A stretch of DNA of 64,000 nt from assembly GCF_006386545.1 (NCBI RefSeq), contig NZ_SWAR01000005.1, forward strand, positions 1 through 64,000. Direction: 5' to 3'. The notes beneath the pieces are model-generated. The model was not told the DNA's origin and ran no database searches. It saw nothing but the letters and a program-made list of their open reading frames with translations. The DNA comes from Methylibium rhizosphaerae. GTDB lineage: Bacteria > Pseudomonadota > Gammaproteobacteria > Burkholderiales > Burkholderiaceae_C. Below, piece by piece: positions 7,336-15,253 of the stretch (the first letter of the stretch is position 1; each line of letters opens with the position of its first letter). The position numbers and the translations under genes were made by a program.

Positions 7336-8742
7336 ATGACCACGACCGCCGCTCCCAGCCTGGATCCCCTCGACGGGACAAGCACTGCGCCTGCACCCGT
7401 GACCCGGCGCCAGGCCTTCGCCTACTGGCTCCGGCTGGGCTTCATCAGCTTCGGCGGGCCGGCCGGGCAGATCGCCATCATGCATACCGACCTGGTCGAG
7501 CGGATGCGCTGGATCTCCGAGAAGCGCTTCCTGCATGCGCTGAACTACTGCATGGTGCTGCCCGGGCCGGAAGCGCAGCAGCTGGCCACCTACATCGGCT
7601 GGCTGATGCACCGCACCTGGGGCGGCATCGTCGCCGGCTCGCTGTTCGTGCTGCCGTCGCTGCTGATCCTCATCGCGCTGTCATGGATCTACATCGCCTT
7701 CGGCAACGTGCCGGTAGTGGCCGGCATCTTCTACGGCATCAAGCCGGCGGTGACGGCGCTGGTGCTGCATGCGGCCCACCGCATCGGCACGCGTGCGCTC
7801 AAGAACGCATGGCTGTGGGCCATTGCCGCGGCGGCCTTCGTGGCGATCTTCGCCTTCGGCACGCCCTTCCCGGCCATCGTGCTGGCGGCCGGACTGGTCG
7901 GCCACTTCGGCGGCCGGCACGCGCCCCAGGTGTTCGCCGTGGGCGGCGGGCATGGCGGCGGCGCCGACAAGCGCTACGGTGCCGCGCTGATCGACGACCA
8001 CACCCCCACCCCCGCGCACGCTCGCTTCTCGAAGCGCCGCCTCGCCAAGGTGCTGGCCTGGGGCGTGGGCCTGTGGACCGTGGTGATGGGCGCGCTGGTC
8101 GGCGCCTACGGCTGGCAGGGCACGCTTGCGCAGATGGGCTGGTTCTTCACCAAGGCGGCGCTGCTCACCTTCGGCGGCGCGTATGCGGTCCTGCCTTACG
8201 TGTACCAGGGCGCGGTGGAGCACCACCAGTGGCTGTCGGGCGCGCAGATGATCGACGGCCTCGCGCTCGGTGAAACCACGCCCGGCCCGCTGATCATGGT
8301 GGTCGCCTTCGTCGGCTTCGTGGGCGGCTGGTTGAAGCAGGTGTTCGGCCCCGAGTGGCTGTTCGCCGGCGGCGCGGTCGCCGCGTCGGTGGTCACCTTC
8401 TTCACCTTCCTGCCGTCGTTCGTGTTCATCCTGGCCGGCGGGCCGCTGGTCGAGTCGACCCACGGCAACCTCAGGTTCACCGCGCCGCTCACCGCCATCA
8501 CCGCCGCGGTGGTGGGCGTGATCGTCAACCTCGCGCTGTTCTTCGCGTACCACGTGCTGTGGCCGCAGGGCTTTGCCGGCCGCTTCGACGTCATGTCGGC
8601 CGTCATCGCCGCGGCGGCAGCGGTCGCGCTGTTCCGCTTCAAGGTCGGCGTGATGCCGCTGCTGGGCGCCTGCGCGGCCGCCGGCGTGGCCTGGACCTTC
8701 CTGCAGCCGCGCCTCGGAAGCCTCACACCATGGATGCAATGA
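7336..8742 (+). CDS. chrA: Chromate transporter ChrA (long, two-domain CHR)
   Basis: A 468-residue inner-membrane chromate efflux protein of the long-chain CHR family. The N-terminal half has [16 protein letters not shown] and [19 protein letters not shown]; the C-terminal half repeats the pattern with [17 protein letters not shown] and [18 protein letters not shown], showing the family's internal duplication. The two halves are joined by a hydrophilic loop around residues 195-240 with Gly/His-rich [14 protein letters not shown]. About ten to twelve hydrophobic segments are visible. It is the second gene of the chr operon, and its end overlaps the next start by 13 bases. Confidence 0.95.
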   Translation: MTTTAAPSLDPLDGTSTAPAPVTRRQAFAYWLRLGFISFGGPAGQIAIMHTDLVERMRWISEKRFLHALNYCMVLPGPEAQQLATYIGWLMHRTWGGIVAGSLFVLPSLLILIALSWIYIAFGNVPVVAGIFYGIKPAVTALVLHAAHRIGTRALKNAWLWAIAAAAFVAIFAFGTPFPAIVLAAGLVGHFGGRHAPQVFAVGGGHGGGADKRYGAALIDDHTPTPAHARFSKRRLAKVLAWGVGLWTVVMGALVGAYGWQGTLAQMGWFFTKAALLTFGGAYAVLPYVYQGAVEHHQWLSGAQMIDGLALGETTPGPLIMVVAFVGFVGGWLKQVFGPEWLFAGGAVAASVVTFFTFLPSFVFILAGGPLVESTHGNLRFTAPLTAITAAVVGVIVNLALFFAYHVLWPQGFAGRFDVMSAVIAAAAAVALFRFKVGVMPLLGACAAAGVAWTFLQPRLGSLTPWMQ

Positions 8743-9638
8743 CCCGGCCCCTGCCCTTCGGCCCCGATGCGCTGCCCGGCCTGTCGGGCCGGCTGCTGGC
8801 GAGCCACCACCAGAACAACTACGGCGGCGCGGTGAAGCGGCTCAATGCCATTCGCGCCGAATTGCGGCAGCTGGCGTTCGCCACCGCACCCGGCTTCGCC
8901 CTCAACGGGCTCAAGCGCGAGGAGCTGATCGCCGCCAACTCGATGTGGCTGCACGAGCTGTACTTCGACAGCCTGGGCGGCCCCGAGACCCACGCCATGC
9001 CGCCGCCGATGGCCCTGGCGCTGGCCGCCAGCTTCGGCAGCATGGAGCGCTGGCGCGAGGAGTTCGTGGCCATGGGCCGCGCGCTGGGCGGCGGCTCCGG
9101 CTGGGTGCTGCTCGTCCACTCGGCGCGCGAGGGCCGGCTCGTCAACCAGTGGGCGGCCGACCACACGCATGGCGCGGCGGGCGGCCAGCCGGTGCTGGCG
9201 CTCGACATGTACGAACACGCCTACCACCTCGACTACGGCGCGCAGGCCGCGGCCTATGTGGACGCCTTCATGGCCAACATCGCCTGGTCGCGGGTGTACG
9301 AGCGATACCAGCAGGCGGTGTGCGCCGCAGCCGAGCCCTTCGGCGCGGCCGCCGATGCGCTGGCGGGTGCACAACTGCTCGACGTGCGGCGCGCGGGCGT
9401 CTACCAGCAGGCCACCACGCTGATCCCCGGTGCGCAGTGGCGCGACCCGGCCGAGGTGGAGCAATGGGCCGGCACCCTGGACGCCGGGCGCGAGGTCGTC
9501 GTGTACTGCGTGTACGGCCACGAGGTCGGCCGCGCCACGGCGCTGCGGCTGCGTGCGGCCGGGCTCGACGCGCGTTTTCTCGTCGGCGGCATCGACGGCT
9601 GGCAGGCCGCCGGCCGCCCCTTGCAGCACAAGGAGTGA
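8730..9638 (+). CDS. chrC: Fe/Mn superoxide dismutase fused to rhodanese domain (ChrC-ChrE-like)
   Basis: A 302-residue fusion. Residues ~5-200 are an iron/manganese superoxide dismutase. The four metal ligands can be aligned as His26 (SHHQNNYGG), His75 (WLHELYF), Asp159 and His163 (LDMYEHAYHLDYG). Residues ~210-298 are a rhodanese domain with active-site Cys260 in VYCVYGHEVGRA and the end GGIDGWQAAGRP. In other chr operons SOD (ChrC) and rhodanese (ChrE) are separate genes (family knowledge). The positions equivalent to the active-site gateway His30 and Tyr34 of E. coli SodB are Asn and Ala here. Start 8730 has GGAAG 9 bases upstream; ATG 8739 is an alternative forming ATGA with the chrA stop. 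Confidence 0.88.
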   Translation: MDAMTRPLPFGPDALPGLSGRLLASHHQNNYGGAVKRLNAIRAELRQLAFATAPGFALNGLKREELIAANSMWLHELYFDSLGGPETHAMPPPMALALAASFGSMERWREEFVAMGRALGGGSGWVLLVHSAREGRLVNQWAADHTHGAAGGQPVLALDMYEHAYHLDYGAQAAAYVDAFMANIAWSRVYERYQQAVCAAAEPFGAAADALAGAQLLDVRRAGVYQQATTLIPGAQWRDPAEVEQWAGTLDAGREVVVYCVYGHEVGRATALRLRAAGLDARFLVGGIDGWQAAGRPLQHKE

Positions 9639-9642
9639 AGCC

Positions 9643-10110
9643 ATGGCGAAATGGATCACCCGCGAGCGGCCCAAGATCGACCGCATCGCCTGCCCCTGGC
9701 TGATCCTGCGCTTCATCGATGCGCAGGCCGAGTTCCTCTACGTGCCGGCGCCGGACGTGCTGCGCCTGGCCGAGGAGACCGGCGCCACGCCCTACGACGT
9801 TCCCGGCGTGCACTTCAGCCACGTCGGCGAGCTGTGCAGCTTCGATGCGTTCATCGGGCATTACCAGTTGCACGGCGACCCGGCGCTGCAACAGCTCGCC
9901 GCCATCGTGCGTGGAGCCGACACCTCACGGCTGGACCTCACGCCGCAGTCGGCCGGGCTGTATGCGATCTCGCTGGGCCTGTCGCACAACTTCGCGGGCG
10001 ACGACCACGAGATGCTGCGGCACGGCCTGGTGATGTACGACGCGCTGTATGCGTGGTGCAGGAGCTGCCAGGGCGAGACGCACCACTGGCCGCCGCGCAT
10101 GGCCGCCTGA
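9643..10110 (+). CDS. Stand-alone ChrB C-terminal domain protein
   Basis: A 155-residue protein that aligns with the C-terminal half of ChrB: WITRERPKIDRIACPWLILR matches the ChrB stretch [20 protein letters not shown], and RFIDAQAEFLYV matches [12 protein letters not shown]. Both conserve a Cys in the (L/I)AC(V/P)W motif. The N-terminal ChrB domain is missing, so it is unlikely to bind DNA as ChrB does. AGGAG lies 8 bases before ATG 9643, 4 bases after the SOD-rhodanese stop, making it the last gene of the chr operon. A redox or chromate-handling role is an inference from context. Confidence 0.85.
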   Translation: MAKWITRERPKIDRIACPWLILRFIDAQAEFLYVPAPDVLRLAEETGATPYDVPGVHFSHVGELCSFDAFIGHYQLHGDPALQQLAAIVRGADTSRLDLTPQSAGLYAISLGLSHNFAGDDHEMLRHGLVMYDALYAWCRSCQGETHHWPPRMAA

Positions 10111-10127
10111 CGGCCCGCGCGGTGCGC

Positions 10128-11183
10128 TCAATGCACATGCCCATGGTGCGCATCCGGCACATGGGCATGGCTGTGACGCACCGGCGCGTGGACGTGCCGG
10201 TGGCTGTGCGGCCCCGCCGGCATCGGGTCGTGCAAGTGGTCGTGGTGCCCGTCGTCATGCACATGCGCATGCTCGTGCTCGAGCGGCTCGTGTTCATGTT
10301 CATGCGCATGCGACTCGGCCAGGTGCAGCGCCACGCCGGCCAGCATCAGCACACTCGCCAATGCAAGGCCGACGCCTGCGCTGCGATCGCCCAGGGCAAG
10401 GGCCGCCACGGCGCCGATGAAGGGCGCGAACGCGAACACCGAGCCGGTGCGCGCGGCGCCGAACGCACGCTGGGCCAGCAGGTAGAAGCGCAGGCTGAGG
10501 CCGTAGCCGGTGGCGCCCACCGCCAGCAGCCCGAGCGCCGCCCACAAGCCGGGCACCGACTCGCCGGCGCCCCAGGCGATCAGCGCGGTGGCCGTACCGC
10601 CCAGCAGCGCCTTGCCCAGCACCACCTGCGCCGGGTCGCGTTCGGCGAGCGCCCGCGACAGCGTGTTGTCCACGCCCCAGGCCAGCGTGGCCACGCCCAC
10701 CGCCAGCAGGCCCCACAGCTGCGCCCGGCCGCCGTGCCCGCCCTCGGCCACCAGCACCGCGCCACCGGCGGTGAGCAGCGCCATCGCGGCCCACACGCGG
10801 CGGTCCATCGTCTCGCCGTACAGCCAGCGGGCCAGCAGCGCGGTGAACACCGCTTCGAGCGTCAGCATCAGCGAGCCGCTGGTGGCGCCGGTGTGCTGCA
10901 GGCCCCAGGCCAGCGCCACCGGGCCGATCACCGCGCCGAACAGGGCCATCAGCAGCAGCCGCGGCAGCTCGGTGCGGCGCAGGCGGGCTTCGCGCTCGAC
11001 CGGCTGGCGCAGCAGCAGGCCGGCCAGCGCCGCGCCCAGGTAGAGCAGCGAGGCGGTGGCAAACGGGCCCAGCCCGGCGCCGAAGCGCTGCAGCAGCGGC
11101 GTGCTGATGCCGAACAGCACCGCGGCGGCCAGCGCCGTCAGCCCGCCGCGCAGGGCCGGGCCCTGCAACGTCATTCCTCGCAT
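10128..11183 (-). CDS. EamA/DMT-family transporter with histidine-rich C-terminal tail
   Basis: A 351-residue inner-membrane drug/metabolite transporter superfamily protein with ten hydrophobic segments in two EamA repeats (first from residue ~12, second from ~155 with GLLAVGVATLAWGVDNTLSR). After the last membrane segment (near residue 288) there is a hydrophilic tail of about 62 residues with 23 histidines (for example HEHEHEPLEHEHAHVHDDGH). Such tails bind divalent metals such as Zn, Ni or Co in other proteins, so metal sensing or export is possible but unproven. The start codon overlaps the upstream stop (TGATG). It converges with the chr operon (17-base gap). Confidence 0.88.
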   Translation of the reverse strand: MRGMTLQGPALRGGLTALAAAVLFGISTPLLQRFGAGLGPFATASLLYLGAALAGLLLRQPVEREARLRRTELPRLLLMALFGAVIGPVALAWGLQHTGATSGSLMLTLEAVFTALLARWLYGETMDRRVWAAMALLTAGGAVLVAEGGHGGRAQLWGLLAVGVATLAWGVDNTLSRALAERDPAQVVLGKALLGGTATALIAWGAGESVPGLWAALGLLAVGATGYGLSLRFYLLAQRAFGAARTGSVFAFAPFIGAVAALALGDRSAGVGLALASVLMLAGVALHLAESHAHEHEHEPLEHEHAHVHDDGHHDHLHDPMPAGPHSHRHVHAPVRHSHAHVPDAHHGHVH

Positions 11184-11992
11184 CAAGCCTCTCCAGCCTC
11201 TCCCAGTTCGGTTTCGAAGCGCCCGACGCACCCCGTGCGCAGCGCATCGGCCCAATCGGGCCGGCCATTCGCTTCGGCCCGCCGTGCCGCGCTCTCCCAG
11301 TCGTAGGCCACCGCGCGCTGCTGCACGTTCCAGCCGGCTTCGGTGCGCTCGACCAGGGCCCATCGCGCATGCGGCGCGCCCACTTCGAGCACATGCGGGT
11401 GCGGGTGGTCGTCGTCGAACCCCTGCAGGCCGACGCTGCCCGGATTCACCACCAGCTGCCCGCCGTCGGGCAGCTGCAGCACGCGCGGCATGTGGGTGTG
11501 GCCGCACAGCATCAGCGTGACCTGGCTCGTGTCGAAGCCGCCCAGGCGTTGCCGCGCCTCCTCTGCGCTCGCCATGCGCAGGCCGCGGCTGCCGTGCGGG
11601 CCGTGGTCGGGCGTCACGGTCTCGAGCCAGTAGACGAGGTCGTTGTCGGGCGTGCCGTGGCAGCAGAACACCTCGGGCGCGAGCCACAGCGTTTCGGGCA
11701 GGCCGCGCAGCCATGCACGGTGCGCTTCGCCGAGGTGGTCGGCGGTATAGCCGTCGGTCAGGCCCATGCGCTCGCGCGCGAAGGTCAGGACCTGGCGCTC
11801 GTGGTTGCCGCGGATCGTGGGCAGCGCCAGGGCCATCAGCCGCTCGGCCGTTTCCACCGGCCACAGCGGGCCGCTCAGGATGTCGCCCAGGTTCACCGTC
11901 ACGTCGGCGCCGCCGGCCCGGGCGATGTCGTCGAACACCGCTTCGAGGGCCGGCAGGTTGCCGTGGATGTCGGAGATGGCAGCGATGCGCAT
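11183..11992 (-). CDS. Metallophosphoesterase (calcineurin-like)
   Basis: A 269-residue cytoplasmic calcineurin-fold phosphoesterase. The dimetal motifs appear in order: ISDIHGNLPALEAV (DxH), VNLGDILSGP (GD), TIRGNHERQV (GNHE), and MLCGHTHMPRV (GHTH). The compact size and N-terminal motif resemble YfcE/diadenosine tetraphosphatase-like proteins; the substrate cannot be told from sequence. Its stop overlaps the transporter start by one base, so the two are translationally coupled and may serve a common function. Confidence 0.9.
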   Translation of the reverse strand: MRIAAISDIHGNLPALEAVFDDIARAGGADVTVNLGDILSGPLWPVETAERLMALALPTIRGNHERQVLTFARERMGLTDGYTADHLGEAHRAWLRGLPETLWLAPEVFCCHGTPDNDLVYWLETVTPDHGPHGSRGLRMASAEEARQRLGGFDTSQVTLMLCGHTHMPRVLQLPDGGQLVVNPGSVGLQGFDDDHPHPHVLEVGAPHARWALVERTEAGWNVQQRAVAYDWESAARRAEANGRPDWADALRTGCVGRFETELGEAGEA

Positions 11993-12010
11993 GACGTTTC
12001 CCCGCCGCGG

Positions 12011-12346
12011 TCAGCCTCTCGGCCGCCCCTTGCCGTAGGCGCGCTCGACCTTCGCGATGCGCAGCTCGAAATGCCCGTACCAGCGCTGGTGCCCCAGCCG
12101 CTGCGCCTCGCGGTGTTCGGCATTCGCCTTCCAGGCCGCGATGTCCTCGAGCGTGCGGAAGTACGACACGGTGATGCCGAAGCCGTCGGCGCCGCGGGTG
12201 CTTTCGATGCCGAGGAAGCCCGGCTGCTCGCTCGCCAGCGCGACCATGCGGTCGGCCATGTCGCCATAGCCGTTGTCGCCTTCGGTGCGCTGGCTGCTGA
12301 AGATGACCGCGTAGTAGGGCGGCTCGGGCAGGTCCGCAAAGCTCAT
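12011..12346 (-). CDS. Antibiotic biosynthesis monooxygenase (ABM) domain protein
   Basis: A 111-residue single-domain dimeric alpha-beta barrel protein. YYAVIFSSQRTEGDNGYGDM begins the first strand and helix, and QPGFLGIESTRG, ITVSYFRTLEDIAAWKANAE and HREAQRLGHQRWYGHFELRI are the typical ABM/YdhR-like pattern. Members act as cofactor-free monooxygenases or heme-degrading enzymes, but many have no known substrate. Its ATG forms ATGA with the stop of the foldase gene, so it is translated from the lipase operon. Confidence 0.82.
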   Translation of the reverse strand: MSFADLPEPPYYAVIFSSQRTEGDNGYGDMADRMVALASEQPGFLGIESTRGADGFGITVSYFRTLEDIAAWKANAEHREAQRLGHQRWYGHFELRIAKVERAYGKGRPRG

Positions 12347-13296
12347 GGGATGGAAGCTCGGTCTGTGCGTGGGGCCCCTATCGTAGTCAGCTCATGAGGC
12401 AGGCGGGGCAGTTGCAGCAAGGCCCTCACCCGGCGCTGCTCGCCGGCGTCGAATCGCGCCCGCATCCATTGCTCCATGGCCGCGGCCCGCTGGGGTGCCG
12501 AAAGCTCCGCCGCCTGCTGCAGGCGCGCCCATTCCTGCCGCGCCGACGCAAGACGCCTTTCCCAGTCGGCCCAGGCCGCCTGCTCTACGGCCAGCCGCTG
12601 GCGGGCCTCGGGCGGCAAGGCGGCCACGTCGATGCCGGCGGCATTGGCGGCGGGGGGTGCGTCAGCCGGCTGCACCGGCTCCTGCAGCGTGGCCAGCAGC
12701 TGCGCCTCTTCCTCGGCATAGAAGGCCGCGGCCCATTCGGCGCCCAGCAGGTTGCGGCGCACCGGCTGGCGCTCGGCCAGCGCGGCGGCCCAGCTGTGGC
12801 GATCGCGCAGGTCGACCCGGCTGCGGAACGTGTAGCGCAGCAGCTCCAGGTAGCGACGCCACACCTCCATCACCTGCCGCGCGCCGTCGGCGCCGAGCGC
12901 GGCGCGCGCGTCGTGTTCGGCAAAGGCGGTGATCTGCTCCAGCGTGGTTTCACCCTGCAGCGTGAGCAGCTGGTCGAAACGGCGCCGCAGGGCGATGGCA
13001 GGCTTGAGCCTGCCGCCGGCGTCGAGCTCGCCCCATGCGCCGTCGAGCGCCGCACCGCGCAGCGAGCTGTGTTCGCCCAGCCACTGCATGAAGGCCTCCG
13101 GCGAGGAGGCCGCCGCGGTGGCAGGCCGGGCAGGCACGGAGCCGGCCGGCTTGGCGCCGGTCGACACCGCCGGAGCCGAGCTGCCGGTCAGAAGGCGCAC
13201 CGGCTCGTGCGTGCCGTTGCGCTGCCAGGCCCACAGGCCGAGCAGCAGGGCGGCGCCGGCCGCCCCGGCCACCGCGGTGGCGGTGATGGGGCGCAC
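12343..13296 (-). CDS. lifO: Lipase-specific foldase (lipase chaperone)
   Basis: A 317-residue steric chaperone of the Lif family, anchored in the inner membrane and acting in the periplasm on its cognate lipase. Residues ~5-22 form the membrane anchor, followed by an Ala/Pro/Ser-rich linker to about residue 65. The family motif RxxFDYxLSxxGE appears as RRRFDQLLTLQGE (about residues 104-116), with Tyr replaced by Gln and Ser replaced by Thr. The rest is helical and charged, as expected for the lipase-clamping domain. The gene begins 3 bases after the stop of lipase 2, the usual lipA-lif order, which supports the call. Confidence 0.85.
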   Translation of the reverse strand: MRPITATAVAGAAGAALLLGLWAWQRNGTHEPVRLLTGSSAPAVSTGAKPAGSVPARPATAAASSPEAFMQWLGEHSSLRGAALDGAWGELDAGGRLKPAIALRRRFDQLLTLQGETTLEQITAFAEHDARAALGADGARQVMEVWRRYLELLRYTFRSRVDLRDRHSWAAALAERQPVRRNLLGAEWAAAFYAEEEAQLLATLQEPVQPADAPPAANAAGIDVAALPPEARQRLAVEQAAWADWERRLASARQEWARLQQAAELSAPQRAAAMEQWMRARFDAGEQRRVRALLQLPRLPHELTTIGAPRTDRASIP

Positions 13297-13299
13297 CGT

Positions 13300-14226
13300 T
13301 CAAAGCCCCAGCAGCTTGAGCCGGTTGGCCTGCGACCGCACCACGGCCACCGGGTCGGGCGTGAACAGCCCGCGCAGGCCGAACGTCTGGTTCACCGCGT
13401 CGAAATGGTTCCACGGGTAGTTGTCGCGCAGCACCGTGCCCCAGCGCGACGAGCAGCGGCCCACCACGCCATCGTTGGCCTCGAAGCCGTAGAACACCGA
13501 GCCGGCGGCGAGCACCGGGTCGATGAGGTCCGCCACGTTGGTGAGCACCGAGATGCCGCCCACCGAGTAGTAGCGCACGCCGTTGCCGGCCACCGCCGGC
13601 CCCTGGCCGCAGGCGCTGGTGGGCGCGCCGGCCGGGAAGCGGGCGTTGAACGCGAGGGCGCCGCGGGTGTTGAGCGAGGCCAGCGCGCCGAGCGAGTCCT
13701 GCGGGTTGCCGCCGCTGGACATCCAGTCGATGAAGGTCGAGAACGCATCGACGATGGCCGCCACCGCCGCGGTCGTGCCGGTGGCGGAGGTGCCGGCCTC
13801 GATGCCGTCGGCCGTCCTGCTGCCCATGTGCGGCGTGTGGAGGGTGGTGATGGAGGCCACCAGCTCGGGCGCCACGCCGGCCACGTAGCGGGAGGTGTGG
13901 CCGCCGTGGCTGTGGGCGATGAGGTGGAACTTCGTGTGCCCGTAAGCGGCCTGGAGCTGGCGCAGCTGCGCGAGCAGTTGCTCGCCGCGCAGCTCGCTGG
14001 TGTTGGTGGCCGACTGCTGCGGCACGTACACCGTGGCGCCGCCGGCGCGCAGCGCGGCCGGCATGCCGTAGAAGTAGTCGACCGGCCCGATGGCGTCGAA
14101 GCCGAACAGCCCGTGCACCAGCACGATGGGGTGGCGGGTCTGGGCATAGGTGTCGGCGGCATGTGCGGCCGGCACGGCGAGCAGCGCGGCACAGCAGAGC
14201 AGCAGTGCGCAGGCGAAACGTTTCAT
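13300..14226 (-). CDS. Secreted triacylglycerol lipase 2 (family I, AHSHG type)
   Basis: A 308-residue lipase with a signal peptide cleaved after AAHA (residue ~23). The oxyanion region is HPIVLVHGLFGFDAIG. The nucleophile elbow is IAHSHGG with Ser106, so the first Gly of the common GxSxG is Ala here. The probable acid is the Asp in EANDGVVGRC and the His is in WNHFDAVNQ. It is strongly similar to the lipase encoded 82 bases upstream, so the two are a tandem duplication. The foldase follows 3 bases later. Export is probably by Sec followed by type II secretion (family knowledge). Confidence 0.9.
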   Translation of the reverse strand: MKRFACALLLCCAALLAVPAAHAADTYAQTRHPIVLVHGLFGFDAIGPVDYFYGMPAALRAGGATVYVPQQSATNTSELRGEQLLAQLRQLQAAYGHTKFHLIAHSHGGHTSRYVAGVAPELVASITTLHTPHMGSRTADGIEAGTSATGTTAAVAAIVDAFSTFIDWMSSGGNPQDSLGALASLNTRGALAFNARFPAGAPTSACGQGPAVAGNGVRYYSVGGISVLTNVADLIDPVLAAGSVFYGFEANDGVVGRCSSRWGTVLRDNYPWNHFDAVNQTFGLRGLFTPDPVAVVRSQANRLKLLGL

Positions 14227-14266
14227 GGTGATCTTCCCTGAGAGGTGAATGGTGAATGCGGCGGCC

Positions 14267-14290
14267 CGGGGTGCCGGTCAGGGCACCCCG
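14267..14290. other. Hairpin between the two lipase genes
   Basis: CGGGGTGCC (14267-14275) and GGCACCCCG (14282-14290) form a perfect 9-bp stem with a 6-base loop in the 82-base gap between the lipase genes. No T-tract follows on either strand, so it is more likely an mRNA-stabilising or processing element than a full terminator. It could make expression of lipase 2 and the foldase differ from that of lipase 1. Confidence 0.5.
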
Positions 14291-14308
14291 AGAGCCGGAT
14301 GAAAAGGG

Positions 14309-15253
14309 TCAGAGTCCGAGCGACTTCAGGCGACTGGCCTGCGAGCGGTAGAACGCCACCGGGTCCGGCGTGAACAGGCCGCGCAGGCCGAAGCTCTGGT
14401 TCACCTCGTCGAGGTGGTTCCAGGGGTAGTTGTCGCGCAGCACCGTGCCCCAGTGCGACGAGCAGCGCGACACCAGTCCGTCGTTGGCCTCGAAGCCGAA
14501 GAAGATCGACGACGCGCCGAGCAGCGGGTCGGCCAGGTCGAGCACGTTGGTGAGCACCGAAGTGCCGCTCACCGAGTAGTAGCGCACGCCGTTGGCGACC
14601 GCCGGGCCCTGGCCGCAGTTGCTGGTGGGTGCGCCGGCCGGGTGGCTGGCATTGAAGGCTGCTGCACCCTGGGTGTTGAGCGACTTCAATGCGGCCAGCG
14701 AGTCCTGCGGGCTGCCGCCGCCCGACAGCCAGTCGATGAAGGTCGCCAGCGCATTCGCCAACGCGGCCACCGCGGCGGTGGTGCCGGTGGCGCTGGTGCC
14801 GGCTTCGATCGCATCGGCCACCTTGCTGCCCTGGTGAGGTGTGCCGACCGTGGTGACCGATGCCACCAGCTCGGGCGCCACCGAGGCCACGTACCGCACC
14901 GTCTGGCCGCCGTGGCTGTGGCCCACGAGGTTGAACTTCGTGTGCCCGTAGGCCGCCTTCAGCTGGCGCAGTTGCGCGAGCAGCTGCTCGCCGCGCACCT
15001 CGCTCGCGTTGGCCGCCGACTGCTGCGGCAGGTAGACGGTGGCACCGCTGCTGCGCAGCGATGACGGGATGCCGTACCAGTAGTTGACCGGCCCGATCGC
15101 ATCGAAGCCGAGCAGGCCGTGCACGAGCACGATCGGGTGGCGGGTCTGGGCATAGGTGTCGGCTGCGCGGGCCGCCGGCGCGGCCAGCCCCAGGCAGGCA
15201 ACCGCCGCCGAGGCGAGCAGCGTGGCGGCAAGGTGTTTCTTCAGTGGCTTCAT
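14309..15253 (-). CDS. Secreted triacylglycerol lipase 1 (family I, GHSHG type)
   Basis: A 314-residue lipase. The signal peptide is Lys-rich at the start and ends PAARA (residue 30). The oxyanion region is HPIVLVHGLLGFDAIG, and the nucleophile Ser113 is in LVGHSHGGQ. The Asp is in EANDGLVSRC and the His in WNHLDEVNQ; two Cys (in SNCGQG and SRCSSH) probably form the conserved disulfide. ATG 15253 follows GAGGAGA. It is the first gene of a minus-strand lipase1-lipase2-foldase-ABM-phosphoesterase-transporter run. A leader of up to about 270 bases precedes it. Confidence 0.92.
   Translation of the reverse strand: MKPLKKHLAATLLASAAVACLGLAAPAARAADTYAQTRHPIVLVHGLLGFDAIGPVNYWYGIPSSLRSSGATVYLPQQSAANASEVRGEQLLAQLRQLKAAYGHTKFNLVGHSHGGQTVRYVASVAPELVASVTTVGTPHQGSKVADAIEAGTSATGTTAAVAALANALATFIDWLSGGGSPQDSLAALKSLNTQGAAAFNASHPAGAPTSNCGQGPAVANGVRYYSVSGTSVLTNVLDLADPLLGASSIFFGFEANDGLVSRCSSHWGTVLRDNYPWNHLDEVNQSFGLRGLFTPDPVAFYRSQASRLKSLGL

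Noticed and set aside
8196-9716. 506-codon minus-strand frame over chrA and SOD-rhodanese
   Set aside because: Antisense to genes with strong domain matches; no motifs of its own.
11184-11864. Long upstream extension of the His-tailed transporter frame
   Set aside because: The extension overlaps the phosphoesterase gene on the same strand in another frame, and the transporter family starts at 11183 with a TGATG overlap.
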